This document shows positions 38,415 through 50,598 of a stretch of 64,000 nt of DNA, piece by piece. How positions within the stretch are numbered: position 1 is the stretch's first letter; each line of letters opens with the position of its first letter. The stretch lies in NCBI GenBank assembly GCA_951799405.1, contig OX637353.1, forward strand, positions 1,426,001 through 1,490,000, in the 5' to 3' direction. The DNA is from Agapetus fuscipes (taxonomy: Eukaryota; Arthropoda; Insecta; Trichoptera; Glossosomatidae). The translations under genes were made by a program, and so were the position numbers. The notes under the pieces are model-generated. The model had not been told where the DNA came from. It saw only the letters and a list, made by a program, of their open reading frames with translations, and did no database searches.

Positions 38415-39098
38415 CTGTACTGTACTGTATCCTGCCACCGTTTCATTAGGGGTGGCCGGTACCTCAGCAGATGCGCCTCCACTTTTTGCTGTCATCACCT
38501 TTTTCATACATACTCTTCTCTTATTCTCACTCTGCAGGATCCATTCTTTCGCAATCTCACCTATTTGGTCTAACTATTCTTTCCTCAGCCTTCCCCTTCC
38601 GCGCTTTCCTCTGACATTTCCTTTGTACACTTTCTTCGTTAGTTGTTCATCATCCATTCTTTCAAGATGTCTGAACCATCTCATCGTACTTTTTGTACTT
38701 TCATTCTCATATTCTCTTTTATACCACACTCGTTCATCACTCAAGCATTACGTACTCCATCACTGTGTCTTTCCAGCCATTGCTCTCAGGTAAGCCATTT
38801 CAACCGTACTTACATACTTTACTCAGCTCACATTTATTAAGCCTCACTTCCACCAACCAATATGCCATTGTGGACCGCCGATCTCATATTCTTCGTAAGT
38901 TTCCTATTCCTTGCAATTCTTCCAATCGTTTCCATTACACTTCTTCCTCTACTAGCGCGCTTTTCCAATTATTTCGTCAATTTCGCATTCGACTCAAACT
39001 TGCTTCCCAGAAAATCAAATTCTTTCACGAGCTTCACTCTTTTTTCATTCAGTCTTATCTCAATTTTCTCGAATTTCTCAGTCCTCCCAAAGTGTAAA
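38415..39098 (-). pseudogene. LINE-2 RT fragment, (TACAG)n tail
   Basis: Minus-strand RT C-terminal homology as at 13665-14343, more broken. The plus strand begins CTGTACTGTACTGTATCCTGCC, which is the 3' tail. Confidence 0.75.
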
Positions 39099-39599
39099 AA
39101 ATAATTCACTTTGTTAATGTCACCCCTGTTTCAAGGAAGGTCGGCAAGAGTTGAAGGTTTTATGTTCATTTGAGATATGGTTTTAATTTGTAAGTACAAA
39201 TTCAGCATTCATAAGCGCGACCTTACACGTACCTGTTTGTGGGCATGCATTTCATATTAGTTTTGAATGTTTATATTTCATTGCAACTTATATTCTAGAT
39301 TATTATAGATGGTCATTGAACCCTTCTGTATGCAAACTAGGACTTTGTATGGTGGGTAAACTTTTTAGTTATATTTTGAAAAAGTAACGACTGATTATTA
39401 TTGGTATTTATAAAATTTTAAGAATCGCAGCCTTTTATCTATTTTTAACCCTTTGACTACCAAGAAAATTGCTAATACATTTTGTATGGAAAATTTTCAC
39501 TTTGTATGGCGGCTATACTTTTGATTCACTTTTTGGAAAAAATAATGATGGCAATATATAGGTTATTATTATTCTTTTACATTTGTCGTTTTTTATTTT

Positions 39600-40825
39600 T
39601 TTATTAACCCTCTAACTGCCGAGAATTTTTCCATTATTTTTTTCTTTTAAATGGCAACTCCATAAACTGAGATTAGGATGAAGAAATGATTATAATTATT
39701 AGATAGCACTATTATATAAAATAATTCACAAAAAATTTAAGAAAAATCGTCGGAGCCGTTTTTGAGAAAATCGCATTTTAAATTTTCAGCTCTTTCGAAG
39801 CCATCTTGAATTTTCAAAAAAGTTAAAAAAAAATGATTACGAATTAAAGTGATAAGCTTGTTCTTTCTATCAAATCTAAAACAAATTTAAATATCTTGCA
39901 ATTTAATAGGTTTTTGTAATATTTTCGATTTAAAATTTCAGGTCGTGTAAACGGTGCTTTATATTTATTTTTTCAAAATTTTTTTTTTGTAAATTTATGT
40001 TGTCCATAATATTGTAGAACATTATATTTTTGTTGACCCCTTAACTTTCGAAAAAATCACAATCGTTTGTTTTTTTCATATGGCAGCCCATAGACACAGA
40101 TTAGTAAGAGTGTTGCCATAACTAATTTATTTAGTTAAAAACTAATAAGTGGCAACTCTGAAAATTTAAGAAAAACTTTTTTTTTTTTTTTTTTAAGAAA
40201 TCCTGTGCGGGAGACTCTCTAGATTCTAGAGACTCTAGGGGTCTATGACACTTGTTGTAGTGCCGCAGAGGTGTACGAGCTTGGTCGTCGCTACAAAGCG
40301 CTAATACTCAAGCAAGACCCTGTTGCTGTAAGCCTGGATGGACCTTTGGTGACCGGTCATTGGTAAAGGTTTATGATTTTTTCAACCCAGCGAAGAGCAA
40401 ATTTGAAAATATAAATGGTATATTTTTTGTGCTCCGCCGGGATTCAAACCCACAACCTTCCCATTCAGAGTCCGCAGTGTTACCACTGAGCTACGGACCG
40501 GTCAGGAGCCGTTTTTGAGAAAAGTGCAATTTTATGTTTTTTTTGTACGGCAGCCATCTTGAATTTTCAAGTTGGTGTAATGCCATGTTATTCATACTTA
40601 ATACATGTCCAAAAAAGTTGAAGGTCTTATACTTTGGAAAGTAACACACACATAAATACATACATACATACACACACACATACAGACGGACGTTTTTGAA
40701 AGATAGTGTTTTTTGGCATGTCCTGCACCAGGACAACTCATTTCCGTGAAAACCTCGAAATTTTTTTTTCACACCAAATCATAACTTTCTTTATAGCCTT
40801 CGGCTATAGCAAGAAAGTAAAAAGT
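39600..40825 (+). repeat. Rep-B copy interrupted by SINE
   Basis: GCCATCTTGAATTTTCA motifs near 39800 and 40553; CCAGGACAACTCATTTCCG near 40728. A SINE-1 copy interrupts it. Confidence 0.7.
40177..40502 (-). mobile_element. SINE-1 copy, tRNA head, LINE-type tail and poly(A)
   Basis: On the minus strand: box A TAGCTCAGTGG, box B GGTTTGAATCCC, body, then a ~80-nt tail matching the LINE-1 3' end (AATCCTGTGCGGGAG on plus) and poly(A) (T-run 40177-40194). No 5S head. It interrupts Rep-B. No clear TSD; a few target bases may be lost. Confidence 0.85.
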
Positions 40826-40854
40826 AAAAAAATTCCTATGCAAAAAATGTAGCA

Positions 40855-42030
40855 AATTAATAAACCAACATTACAAATCAACATTGCCGATTAGCCGCAA
40901 CTTCTTCCTGTCCTTGCATACTTCTTTCATTTCACCCAGAGTCATAATCTTTTTCACACAAGTCCTCCTTTTATTATGACTCTGGATATCCCATTCATTC
41001 GCTATTTCTGAAATTTGATCCAATTTGAATTTTGACGCTGTGTAGAATTTTGTTTTCTGTTGGCGTGGTGTATCGCAGCTGGAGGTTCCAGACGTTTTGT
41101 CTTTTGCGAGAATAATGTTAACTGAAAATCGACAATTTGGTCTTAAAAACTAGCATATTATATTTATTTACCAAGAGTTGATTAACAAGTTTCGGTACAA
41201 AAAGCACTCATATGTGGTCTCTAACATGGAACAGTAGTCGTGCATGGCACAGATTTACATAAGGCATTGTCCTGCTTCGTCCCTACATGTAGAGCGACAT
41301 ACTCTCTATAAAACATGGATGAAAAAAACCTAACAACGTCAATGGCTTATCGGATTCAGAATTTGTACACGAGTCAACTATTATAATCTATAATATAGAA
41401 TCGTGTCGAAGAAGAAGTAAGTTCTGATAAAGAAATAATTTTTACTAAAAAGTACCTACTATTATGAAGCTTTACATCAGGTTTGTCCAACATACGGCCG
41501 GCGATGACATTTAGTTATTGCGCAATATGTTTTTCATCTATTAAGGCAGCGGGCTTTTTTAATTGGGGGGCGCGATATTTTCTGCGAAGATTGAAATTGC
41601 GTGCCTACCCCCTCCTCTCCCGTCAACAGAATTTTCATGGAAAAAAGTACAACAACAAAAATTCTATCCCGCCACGATTACAAAAGTACTAAATCCGGCC
41701 CGCCACGATTTTGAGTTGGACACCCCTGCTTTACATATAGGTACACATTATTTGTAAGATTCTGGTTCTTGACAATACAAGCCTTAGCACCCATACACTC
41801 TTCTTTCAAATTCAAAAAGTTATTTTTCCATCTTTTTCAAACTTACTTCCCAAGTACACAAACTCATCTACCACATCAACATTTATTCCATTTATTTTAA
41901 ATTCATGGTACATATTTTCATCATAAATTTAAAAAATCAGAATTTCGTCTTACTTGCATTCAATTTAAATGATTACCTTTCAAAGCTACGTTCAAGTACA
42001 ACTACTTTTCTACCACTCGTTGGAAACCTG
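40855..42030 (-). pseudogene. Scattered LINE-2 fragments
   Basis: 40855-41030 and 41750-42030 match the C-terminal and middle RT parts of LINE-2 (compare 42900-43640). They are separated by unrelated DNA including a hAT MITE. A decayed copy. Confidence 0.65.
41478..41728. mobile_element. hAT MITE 4 (251 bp)
   Basis: Ends CAGGTTTGTCCAAC and GTTGGACACCCCTG, with GGCCGG or CCGGCC just inside. TSD CTTTACAT (41470-41477, 41729-41736). No ORF of note. Confidence 0.92.
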
Positions 42031-42529
42031 CGACTTGCAATAAAAAACACTGAATAAAAATAAACCCCTTTCTTTGTACTACTATCATTAAAACCGCCTG
42101 AAATTTTCCCTTGAGAACAAGATAACAATTATCAGAGTTAACTTGGTTATATCAGTGGCGTATTCATCACAGGAAGCCCCAAGGGTGGGAAGTTAGGGGG
42201 GAAGGGGAGGGCTGATGAATGATAAGGCAGCGCTTACACCAGGAATAACTCAGGAAAGTTACCTGCTTGTCCCTATTCATATATCAAGACGGCGCGGCGT
42301 TTGCTTAGTCAAAATTCAAAACAATTGTTTTACGCAGAGTTTTTTTTTTTTCATTTTAATCAATAAGCAAGCACTTGAATTAAGCTTTGAGCCCATAAAC
42401 TATGCTTAAGTATAACAACTTTAAAATTTCATAGAGATTCTAGAATATAGATTTATTTAACATAATGTAATGCATCTGCAAGATATTAGTAATTATGTTT
42501 GGTCTGTCGGCGTCAGCTTAATAATCTAT
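42031..42529. other. Unassigned DNA
   Basis: A hAT-like end CAGTGGCGTATTC occurs at about 42155 but no partner end was found. No gene. Confidence 0.35.
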
Positions 42530-42775
42530 AAATCTATAATCTAAGTTGCAAGAATATATTCATTCAAAGCTCTCAGATGTATGCCCACAAACAAACACGT
42601 GTAGTTCGCGCTTACAAATGCTGATTGTGTACTTACAAATAAACTCCAAACCTCAAATGAACATAAGCCCTGCAACTCTAGCCGACCTTCCCTGAAGCAG
42701 GGGTGACATTGGCAAAGTGAACCATTTTTTACAGTATGGGTGGTGAGCCGCATACCAACCATCAGTCAAGGAGTA
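42530..42775 (-). repeat. Rep-A copy downstream of LINE-2
   Basis: Minus strand, followed on its 5' side by the same AT-rich spacer and LINE-2 RT as at 9541-10425. Confidence 0.8.
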
Positions 42776-42887
42776 CAAGCAATTAATACAATCAAATATA
42801 TAAAAACAAATAAACTCTAAACAATTAAACAGTAAAAAATTAAAAAACTACAAAATATATATTTTTTTTAATTTAATAGCCTCAGCT

Positions 42888-43800
42888 TTAACCGCCAGCA
42901 TTACAGATCAACCGCCATTTCTTTCGATCCTTGCATACTTCTTTCATTTCATCCAGAGCCATAACCTTTTTCATACAAGCTCTCCTTTTATTATGACTCT
43001 GGATATCCCATTCATTCGCTATTTCGAAAATTTGGTCCATCCATACCTTTCTCGGTCTTCCTCTTCCACGACATCCATCAATTCTCGCAGCATATACTTT
43101 CTTCGCCAGTCTTTCCTCATTCATTCTCTCCAAATGTCCAAACCATCTAAGTATACTTTTTTTAATCTTTACTTTCACACTTTCTCTTACACCACATTTC
43201 TCTCTAACAAAATCATTCCTCACCCTATCACTCCGTCTTTTCCCAATCATACTTCTTAAGTAGTCCATTTCTACTGTATGGACTTTACTAATCTCACTTT
43301 CACTCACCGTCCAGGCTTCACTTCCATACATCAGAGTGGGCACTAGTATACCACCGTGCACCGCCAGTCGAACATTTTTTGAAAGATTCTGGTTCTTGGC
43401 GATGCTAGCGGTAGCACCCAGTACGCACCTGCCTTTCATTATTCTTCTTTCAAATTCACCGATCATTCTTCCATCTTTTTCAAACTTACTTCCCAGGTAT
43501 ACAAACTCATTTACGACATCAACATTCATTCCATTAATTTTAAATTCATAATTCATATTTTCATCATCTCTTTCAAAAATCAATACTTTCGTCTTACTTG
43601 CATTCAACTTCAAATGGTTACCTAACAAAGCTTCATTCAATCTAGAGAGCATTGTTTGCAATTCTACAGCAGAATCAGATACAAGAACTGCATCATCTGC
43701 ATACAGTAGAACACTCATTTTGCTCTCTCCTATCATCAATCCACAATCATTAAGTCTAGCATCTCTGACACACTTGTCCATAATAAGTCTAATCAATAAT
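42888..43800 (-). pseudogene. LINE-2 RT, longest fragment with YADD box
   Basis: The 302-codon frame covers the second half of a non-LTR RT. It has the catalytic box LLYADDAVLVSD, then LKLNASKTKVLIF, NEFVYLGSKFEKDG, VHGGILVPTLMYGSEAWT, RWFGHLERMNEERLAKK and GRGRPRKVWMDQIFEIANEW, ending at a stop near 42888. The palm N-terminal half and endonuclease are lost by 5' truncation at about 43800. The frame is intact, so it is a relatively young truncated copy. The clade is uncertain. Confidence 0.85.
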
Positions 43801-44830
43801 AAGTCTATGAAATCTCTAGAAACAAGTAGAAGCTTAGGAAGGTATTTATAATAATTTGTAATTGTTCGAGATTAATCAAGTGTTGCATCGAATAATCGGG
43901 TGAAATCCAGCAAGGTGGTATGTGACGATTTTGCATGTTTCGAGAATTAGCTTGATAATCTGTTTAAATTAGGACCAAAATCCCTTGGAGGACAAATATA
44001 AATCAACCATCGCGTCGTGTTGTACCGTTCAAATGTATAACTCTGTCGGAACCAAAAGTAAGGAAATAAATTGTGTAAAATAAATGGATGAATTGATTAA
44101 ACAGAACTTGCTAAAAAGAACAATAATTTACGTAAAACAATTGCTATCGTTATTTTTATACAATGAATGAAAAATTCACCAAGTTAACAAAACGAGCCTT
44201 TTCATTCACAAAGCATTCTGCCGCTTTGTCGATGGGTTTCTTATCCGGCGCCGAAGCAAAAGTGTGATGGAGATGTATAAAAGCTTTCACACGGTTTGTC
44301 CGGCAATCTCATCTGAAACCATTGACAAACCGGTCAGAATTACCGCTGTGTAAAAAGGGCGTTAAAGTTTTTCTTTCTGGTAAGATTGACTTCCGTTTTC
44401 AATGATGTATTGGTGGAATGTCATAGCTTGAGTCATGCCATCGCGCGTCCTGCACCTGGTACCGTTTAAAAATCACCTCGTTTCTCCTCTCTCCTAGAGC
44501 GAGAGAGAGAGAAAGTGTTTGAGGGAGAAGTGTTGGCTCAGGCAGTGGAGTGCATATTAGGTGCCTGATACAAACATTTGCTGAGATTACACACAGCTTC
44601 CTTTGATACAGAGACCCGGCGTGTACCTGGGGTGACCAGGTGCCGGCCTTAATTATACCTAACACTTTCAACTTACAGGAATACCCGTTTTAATTACACC
44701 ACATTTTTAGTGGCTTTAGTGACCAAAAGTATAAATTGACAATCGAGAAAATTTGTTAATTTTTATGGATTCATTTGATGATGATGTTGGTTGGCCGAGC
44801 AACGGCAACGGTAATTTGATTAACGTATTT
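43801..44830. other. Apparently unique DNA
   Basis: No repeat copies seen. A purine (GAGA) tract lies at 44498-44515. Possibly host non-coding sequence. Confidence 0.35.
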
Positions 44831-44844
44831 AAAAAAAAAAGATT

Positions 44845-45055
44845 TGTAAAGAGGAATGCGATTCACCAACTTATTTTGCCCGGCCAGTTGTCTTCATGCA
44901 AAAGCAGAAGCTTGTGTGCATGCAATGGCATCTATTGAACCAAGGTTGAAGTAATCGTCAAGTGGGCCAGACGTGATTCGAACCAACGTTATTCTTTTCC
45001 AAATACGCTAGTCGAACATGCGCCTTGACCCTCGGCCATACGAGTAACACCGTAG
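44845..45055 (-). repeat. SINE-2 candidate with tRNA-like head
   Basis: Minus strand: TGGCCGAGGGTCAAGGC (box A region) and GGTTCGAATCACG (box B), then a tail CTGGCCGGGCAAAATAAG and an A/T-rich end. The acceptor arms do not pair, so not a tRNA gene. Tail similar to 49350-49430. Confidence 0.5.
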
Positions 45056-46820
45056 TATTTGAAATAAAACTGTCGCTTTGAATCCCGTCAGGTCAGCTCG
45101 ATGATTCAATGAAATAGAGTTGACATTGGGTAATTAAATAAAGATTAATCATTTCCCGCTTTGGTGCTTACTTTAAATCTAAAATCAAAGTACCGGAAAG
45201 GCTTATATGTAAGAACCTGCTCCCTGGAGAGTAGGGAAACTCCCACTTCAAGTTAAGCGGTTTGCGTAAGCCTATCCCCCTTACATTGGAGACTAAATAA
45301 ATTCATCTCGTCACATGCGATTTCTCGGGGATGGGCCGCATGAAGTTGCTCTACTCGTACGAAACTAAGCTACACATATAGTGTAACTTCTTATCGCATC
45401 ATCCCCGAAGAGTTTTGCTTATGGCGAGTGGAACCTATTTATTTTAACAGGTAAAGGGGCCGGCCTTACGCCGAAGCTTAAAGTATTATTTATACCTATT
45501 TCCATGGTAGATTTAAATTTTTATTCAATGAATTTAGATTTTTTTTTGTTATGGTGCTAATTTTACCTTAATAAATCTCAATGCATTATAAGTCGACCTG
45601 TAGGCAATAAATAAAGTTAATTGAAAGCCAACTTTAATTCGGTAATTGTTTACTGAGGATAGTCCCGAGGGCGTGCTAGAATACTACGAGCTAATGTAAT
45701 ACATGCTGGCGATTACTACGCACTAACACCTCCCTCTTTCCGTTTTCCCAGAGAAGGGCGACCTAGGTGGTACAATGTACAATGTACAATGTACATACAT
45801 GCACTATACATAGATGTACGTCCTCGTAGTAAAGGACGTGTGAGAGACAGGCTTAGTAATGACGTGATTTAAAAAAAAAAAATCACTTAATCAAACATCA
45901 ATGCCTCTGTTATCTATTTGAGATTAAGAGCGCTCTCGAATATTTTTAATTTTAAAATCTGCGTTCGCTTAATACCTATCTATGCCACAGCCGCGCGCTC
46001 GGAGCTCTTCCTTTGTAGTTTTTGAAAGGTACGTATATTAACTTATAATATCTGTGGACTAGAAATTATTTTAACCAAAAAAGACATATATATATATGTC
46101 TCAACTTACTTACGAAAATGGTCATTAGTAATAAAAATAACAAAGAACTTCACAGTTGCATTTCATTAGTAATAAAAATAACAAAGAACTTCACAGTTGC
46201 ATTTCCATGTGTACAAAAAACTCGGCACAACGAAAAAAAAATCTTGAATGTTGATGCCATTTCAAATAACGGCTGCCGACTAGACCGGAAATAACTAGAG
46301 TTGACAGATAACACACGTTATAAATATTGTGATCGCCAAAGTCGTGGCAATATTTCATATTTCATATTTTAACTTTATCACTCATTTCATTATAACCACT
46401 GCAACGTGTGACAGGAGAGAAACGCAAGTGGTAGCATGTCGCTGCCTTTGTTCTTGTTTGCCGTAGAGACCATTAAGCTAATTTTACATGAGCAATTTTT
46501 GCATGTATACTGGACCAATGTGTCTTATGAAAACAGGAAATTGATTTCAAAAATATTTAAAACAACTCTCACATTACGAATTTTACGCTTATTCTTAGCT
46601 CAGATTGTGAAGAATTTTATTCTTATGACAACTGCAGTATGTATCAAATCAGCACGTTAGTTTCCGCTCCTCTATGTTATTACTCATAGTAGCTTGCAGT
46701 ACACTTTTTGGCAGCCATTTTTTTATGCCGGTCAGATAGACTCAACCTTTTCCATCCTTCAACATCAAAACTAAAAATGTTCAACAATAAATCAATAGTT
46801 TCGCAAATTATATTTTTAGT
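45056..46820. other. Apparently unique DNA with small repeats
   Basis: Includes ACAATGT repeats (45773-45795), the palindrome GACATATATATATATGTC (about 46083-46100), and a 41-bp perfect tandem duplication (46123-46163 and 46164-46204). No gene recognised. Confidence 0.4.
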
Positions 46821-46990
46821 AATAATAATATCAGAATGATTTTTGCGAGCGCTGTTTTTGTGTAAATCACACCCCAAGAGCCCCCAGCGAGCTTGGTCGT
46901 CGCTAAAGAAAGCGTCGATTCTCAATCAAGACCAAGTTGCTGTAGGGCTGGATGAACTTTGGTGACGGGTCTTGGTAATGGTTTGTGTAT
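46821..46990 (-). repeat. SINE-1 3' fragment, (ATT)n type
   Basis: Plus strand AATAATAATATCAGAATGAT then GCGAGCGCTGTTTTTGTG; degraded body. Confidence 0.7.
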
Positions 46991-47319
46991 TTCCACTTTA
47001 TTAATTCATTAGAACTTTGAAAAACATTAAATAAAAAAAAACAAGTTTTTAGTTACTCGTAAGCGTAACTACAGATGTTATGGATATGTGAAGGTTCCAA
47101 GGAATTTTATGAAAAAAGTGGTCAATATAGTGCATACACGCAGAATTTCTTAGTAAATATTTAGTTTTTACATACTGTAAAATTGCGTTTCCTTTCTCGC
47201 AATTTCGCTTTCTTGTTTACTAAAATTATTTTTTAGCGTAAAATCCGTAGGAAGTAGAATGTCGACCGATTATTTCTAAAATAGTAATAATAAATTTCTA
47301 AGTTAAGTATCAAAGTCTT
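46991..47319. other. Unassigned AT-rich DNA
   Basis: No gene or repeat recognised. Confidence 0.4.
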
Positions 47320-47520
47320 AATCTAAATTAAAGTTGCAAAGATATATATCATTTCAGATTCATATTAAATACATTCCCACAAGCACACACATAGAAGTTG
47401 AACATAAGCCCTGCAACTTTTGCCGACCTTCCCAGAAACAGGGGTGACATTAGCAAAGTGAACCATCTTTGTACAGTATGGGTGGTCAGCTTCATACCAA
47501 CCTATAAGTCAAGGAATGTA
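47320..47520 (-). repeat. Rep-A copy (internally deleted)
   Basis: Minus strand; lacks about 40 bp in the middle (ACACATAGAAGTTGAACATAAG junction). Confidence 0.75.
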
Positions 47521-48309
47521 TTATTAAGAAATTGTTGATTGCAAAAAATAATATTTTTGTAAAAATGTAACATGGAAAATCGTAAAATGTTCTCGCTTCG
47601 AAAATGTTGCATATCACTTGCCGACGAAACAAAGGTTTTTTATGAGAGAGTTTTAGCGAAAAAAAAAAAGTGCCGCAGGTCCGCCTTCTGTGAGCGTTGG
47701 CGCTCGACTAAGGTTTACCCCGCGAATCTCGCATTTAAAAGCCATTTGTAAAATAATAATAAAAAATACATCTTGTGAAATAAAAAATTTGAAAAAAAAT
47801 ACAACTAAGCTCAAGATTATATTGTTCAATATTTGAAAATAATTGGGCACAAATAACCATTTTTTGAGATTTTATTCGAAGATACAATGTACACTTTTTT
47901 GTCCGTTTTTGCTTCTAGATTTTTTTTTTAATTCAGTTTTCTTCATCTGAATCACATTTTAAATCACACCACGAACTAAAACAGGATATAAAGTATATTT
48001 GTAATTTTTTTTTTATTTCAAAACACCACCAATTTACAGAAAAACTGGTTCAAAAATTGTATGTTTTCCACTTACCGCAAGAAGGTGTTCGTAATTTTTA
48101 TTTTTTCAAGTAATAAAAGCGTTTATAGACATATATTATTTGATGTATATTTCAAATGAAATGTTTAACTAACACTTGAAGTTATCAAAAATTTATATTT
48201 GTCCATATTTATTGAAAAAAAACCACGTCAAAAACTGTGTTTTCGAGAAATTTCCTAGCACCCTCTTAAAGAAAGCCAAATTTAAAAGTATTTTGATAAT
48301 GTCCTAAGG
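47521..48309. other. Unassigned AT-rich DNA
   Basis: No gene recognised; ends at hAT MITE 2 copy b. Confidence 0.4.
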
Positions 48310-48521
48310 CAGGCAAGTGCATAGGGTATAGGTAATATATTTAAGAATAAATAGTTACTCCCATTCCTTAAAAATAGCTCATTTGAAATTGACTGAAGTG
48401 CTAACGATCCAATCGAACTTAAATTTTGAATTGTAAATCTCAATATCAAGCTTAAACGCGTTTTTTACCATATGTTGCCTACCTATTAGGCGCATTTGCC
48501 TGTATAGGATGCACGCCTCTG
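48310..48521. mobile_element. hAT MITE 2 copy b (212 bp)
   Basis: Ends CAGGCAAGTGCAT and ATGCACGCCTCTG, TSD TCCTAAGG (48302-48309, 48522-48529). Same family as 36582-36797. Confidence 0.9.
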
Positions 48522-48755
48522 TCCTAAGGTTCTGTAGACGTTTTGTAGGCAGGTATGTTGAAGACTTTTCGAAAAAAAGTGTTTATGAAAACTTAAGTTT
48601 CATACTGAATTACAAACAAGATCGCACCTAAAGTAAAAGAAATAAAGAATAGTTATCTTAAAACGTACATAAAGTTATGAAAACAGAATCTTCTACATTA
48701 TTTTTTCTCTGTGTAAAAGATCTACAATGTTAAAAAAAATTATGTTCTCACTAAA

Positions 48756-49032
48756 ATGTAATTTGTCGTGTGTGTGTGTTCCTTGACTTATAGGTTGGTA
48801 TGCGGCTGACCACCCATGCTGTAAAAATGGTTCACTTTGCCAATGTCACCCCTGTCTCAGGGAAGGACGGCAAGAGTTGCAGGGTGTATGTCCATTTGAG
48901 ATTTGGTTTTTATGTTGTAGGTTCACATGAGGCATGTGCAAGCGCGAACTTGTACGTGTCTAGTTGTGAGAATGCATGTAATGTGAATCTCCAATGTAAC
49001 ATATCTTTGCAACTTAGATTAGATTAGATTAG
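48756..49032 (+). mobile_element. Rep-A copy with defined ends (277 bp, TSD ACTAAA)
   Basis: Flanked by ACTAAA (48750-48755 and 49033-49038). Copy B has a single ATTAAA at this site (about 49938-49945), so this is a filled/empty pair that gives exact Rep-A ends: ATGTAATTTGTCGTG at the left, (GATTA)n at the right. Confidence 0.85.
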
Positions 49033-49179
49033 ACTAAAGAATATAAAATTATAGTGGACTCATAACGTTTTCGGCACCGATGTTCCAAATTTGATTTTTG
49101 TCATTTTTTTTTTAATCTTTGGTTTAATAAAAAAAATACAATTCTCTTACATACAACATTAAAAAAATTAGTCGCTGAT

Positions 49180-49435
49180 AGGGTCAAGGGCGTAAGAATG
49201 TGCGTTATGGAGACAATCGTAAGTTCGAGCTCCACCTGTGTGTCCTATTAATAATAACTTTGACATTAGCTCAAAAGATGTCATTGGGTATTGTTAAATA
49301 ATAATTCATTAAAATATTCAAATAATGAATTATTAATTGATGGTGGTAATAGGTGTTTCTGGCCAGGCTAAAACGGGTGGTGCATTTCTTTTCACAAATC
49401 TATTAAAATAAAAAATAAAAAAGGTGACTACACCA
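49180..49435 (+). repeat. SINE-2 candidate
   Basis: tRNA-like text (GGGTCAAGGGCG, AGTTCGAGCTCC) then a body, and the tail TTTCTGGCCAGGCTAAAACG with an A-rich end. Also present in copy B (53570-54295), where a LINE-2 fragment interrupts it. Confidence 0.5.
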
Positions 49436-49459
49436 TTTAGTATTAATTTATCCACCTGA

Positions 49460-49659
49460 NNNNNNNNNNNNNNNNNNNNNNNNNNNNNNNNNNNNNNNNN
49501 NNNNNNNNNNNNNNNNNNNNNNNNNNNNNNNNNNNNNNNNNNNNNNNNNNNNNNNNNNNNNNNNNNNNNNNNNNNNNNNNNNNNNNNNNNNNNNNNNNNN
49601 NNNNNNNNNNNNNNNNNNNNNNNNNNNNNNNNNNNNNNNNNNNNNNNNNNNNNNNNNNN
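49460..49659. other. Assembly gap, exactly 200 N
   Basis: A round-number gap placed by scaffolding; true size unknown. Confidence 0.99.
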
Positions 49660-49964
49660 GTATAAAAAACGAGTTTTTTTAAATATTTTTTTGTGGTGGC
49701 AATTTTTAAGTTATATATTTTGCTCAAGCTTTATAATTAAGATAAAAAAATAATAAACATTCTTGATTTTTTCATTACTGTAACTATTTTGCTAAGACCA
49801 CAAAGTGTAAGAAACAAAAACGGCAGATTTAGCTTTATAACAGGCCTTAAAACGTACATAAAGTTATGAAACCAGAATCTTCTACATTTATTTTTCTCTG
49901 TGTAAAAGATCTACAATGTTAAAAAAAATTATGTGCTCATTAAAGAATATAAAATTATAGTGGA

Positions 49965-50598
49965 TGTTATGTTATTTTAAATAACATATAAAAAAACAAT
50001 CCCGAAGTGTGCAGTGTGTGTTTGTGGGCCGAACGGAGCCGAACGGTCACGGAAGCGGCCGAACTGCACCGTGTGAACTTATCAGGTCGTCGTTCATCAG
50101 TTCCCGGCAAGATGCCAACCGATTAAGACGTCAGCGACCAAGCACCAAGCGGTGCAAGAGGGGGCACTACAATGGAGCTTTCTCCTCCCCATCTACTTGG
50201 ATTTCCTGCCAACAAGGCACCCGCCTTGTGGACCAGAGACATAGTGCATAGGAGCGCACACTCAGGGGCTCCCACGCTCGGAGGCGTCCGCCTCGTGAAC
50301 CGCCGCTAGCCTGGGGCGCTGCCCCAGGCCTTCCGTTTAGAACTCCAGCCAACGGAATAGGGAGTGTTCTGGTGACAACCTGTAGGTCTGGCCAATCCCT
50401 TATTTCCCCTTTTCCCCCCCATATTAGTGCAGTAATAAACCCTTATTTGTTCATGTTAACTTTATCTTTTAATCATAAAACCCTTCCCAAAGTACAAGTG
50501 AGCAACCGAAAGAAAGAACCCCACGCCCTGAGAGTGATGCTGATGAGAGCTAGCCGGATGTAAGTATCCTGAAGATACCTTTCAATCTAAACATAACA
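49965..50598 (+). repeat. LTR-N 5' LTR
   Basis: 634 bp, opens with the palindrome ATGTTATTTTAAATAACAT, GC-rich middle (about 50010-50340). Confidence 0.93.

Larger units (their letters stand above)
38062..40825 (+). repeat. Paralogous segment, copy 2 (partner at 13312-16495)
   Basis: Same order as copy 1. Includes a SINE-1 fragment (38266-38372, minus), Rep-A pieces (38374-38415 and 39098-39305, plus) split by a LINE-2 fragment (38415-39098, minus, TACAG tail), and Rep-B (39600-40825). It lacks the LINE-5 insertion and has gained a SINE (40177-40502). Confidence 0.8.
48657..49459 (+). repeat. Duplicated locus, copy A
   Basis: Matches 49849-57840 once the insertions in that copy are removed. 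Contains a Rep-A insertion (48756-49032) absent from copy B. Ends at the N gap in TCCACCTGA, which matches 57831-57839. Confidence 0.85.

Noticed and set aside
42155..42240. hAT MITE (CAGTGGCGTATTC end)
   Set aside because: No matching inverted end or 8-bp duplication could be found.
44958..45045. tRNA gene on the minus strand
   Set aside because: Box A and B text is present but acceptor and anticodon arms do not pair, and a SINE-type tail follows.
45773..46204. CRISPR-like direct repeats
   Set aside because: Short tandem duplications without spacers in eukaryotic DNA.
50009..50251. 80-aa ORF repeated at 52861-53103
   Set aside because: Lies inside both LTRs of LTR-N; duplicated with the LTR and without any recognisable domain.
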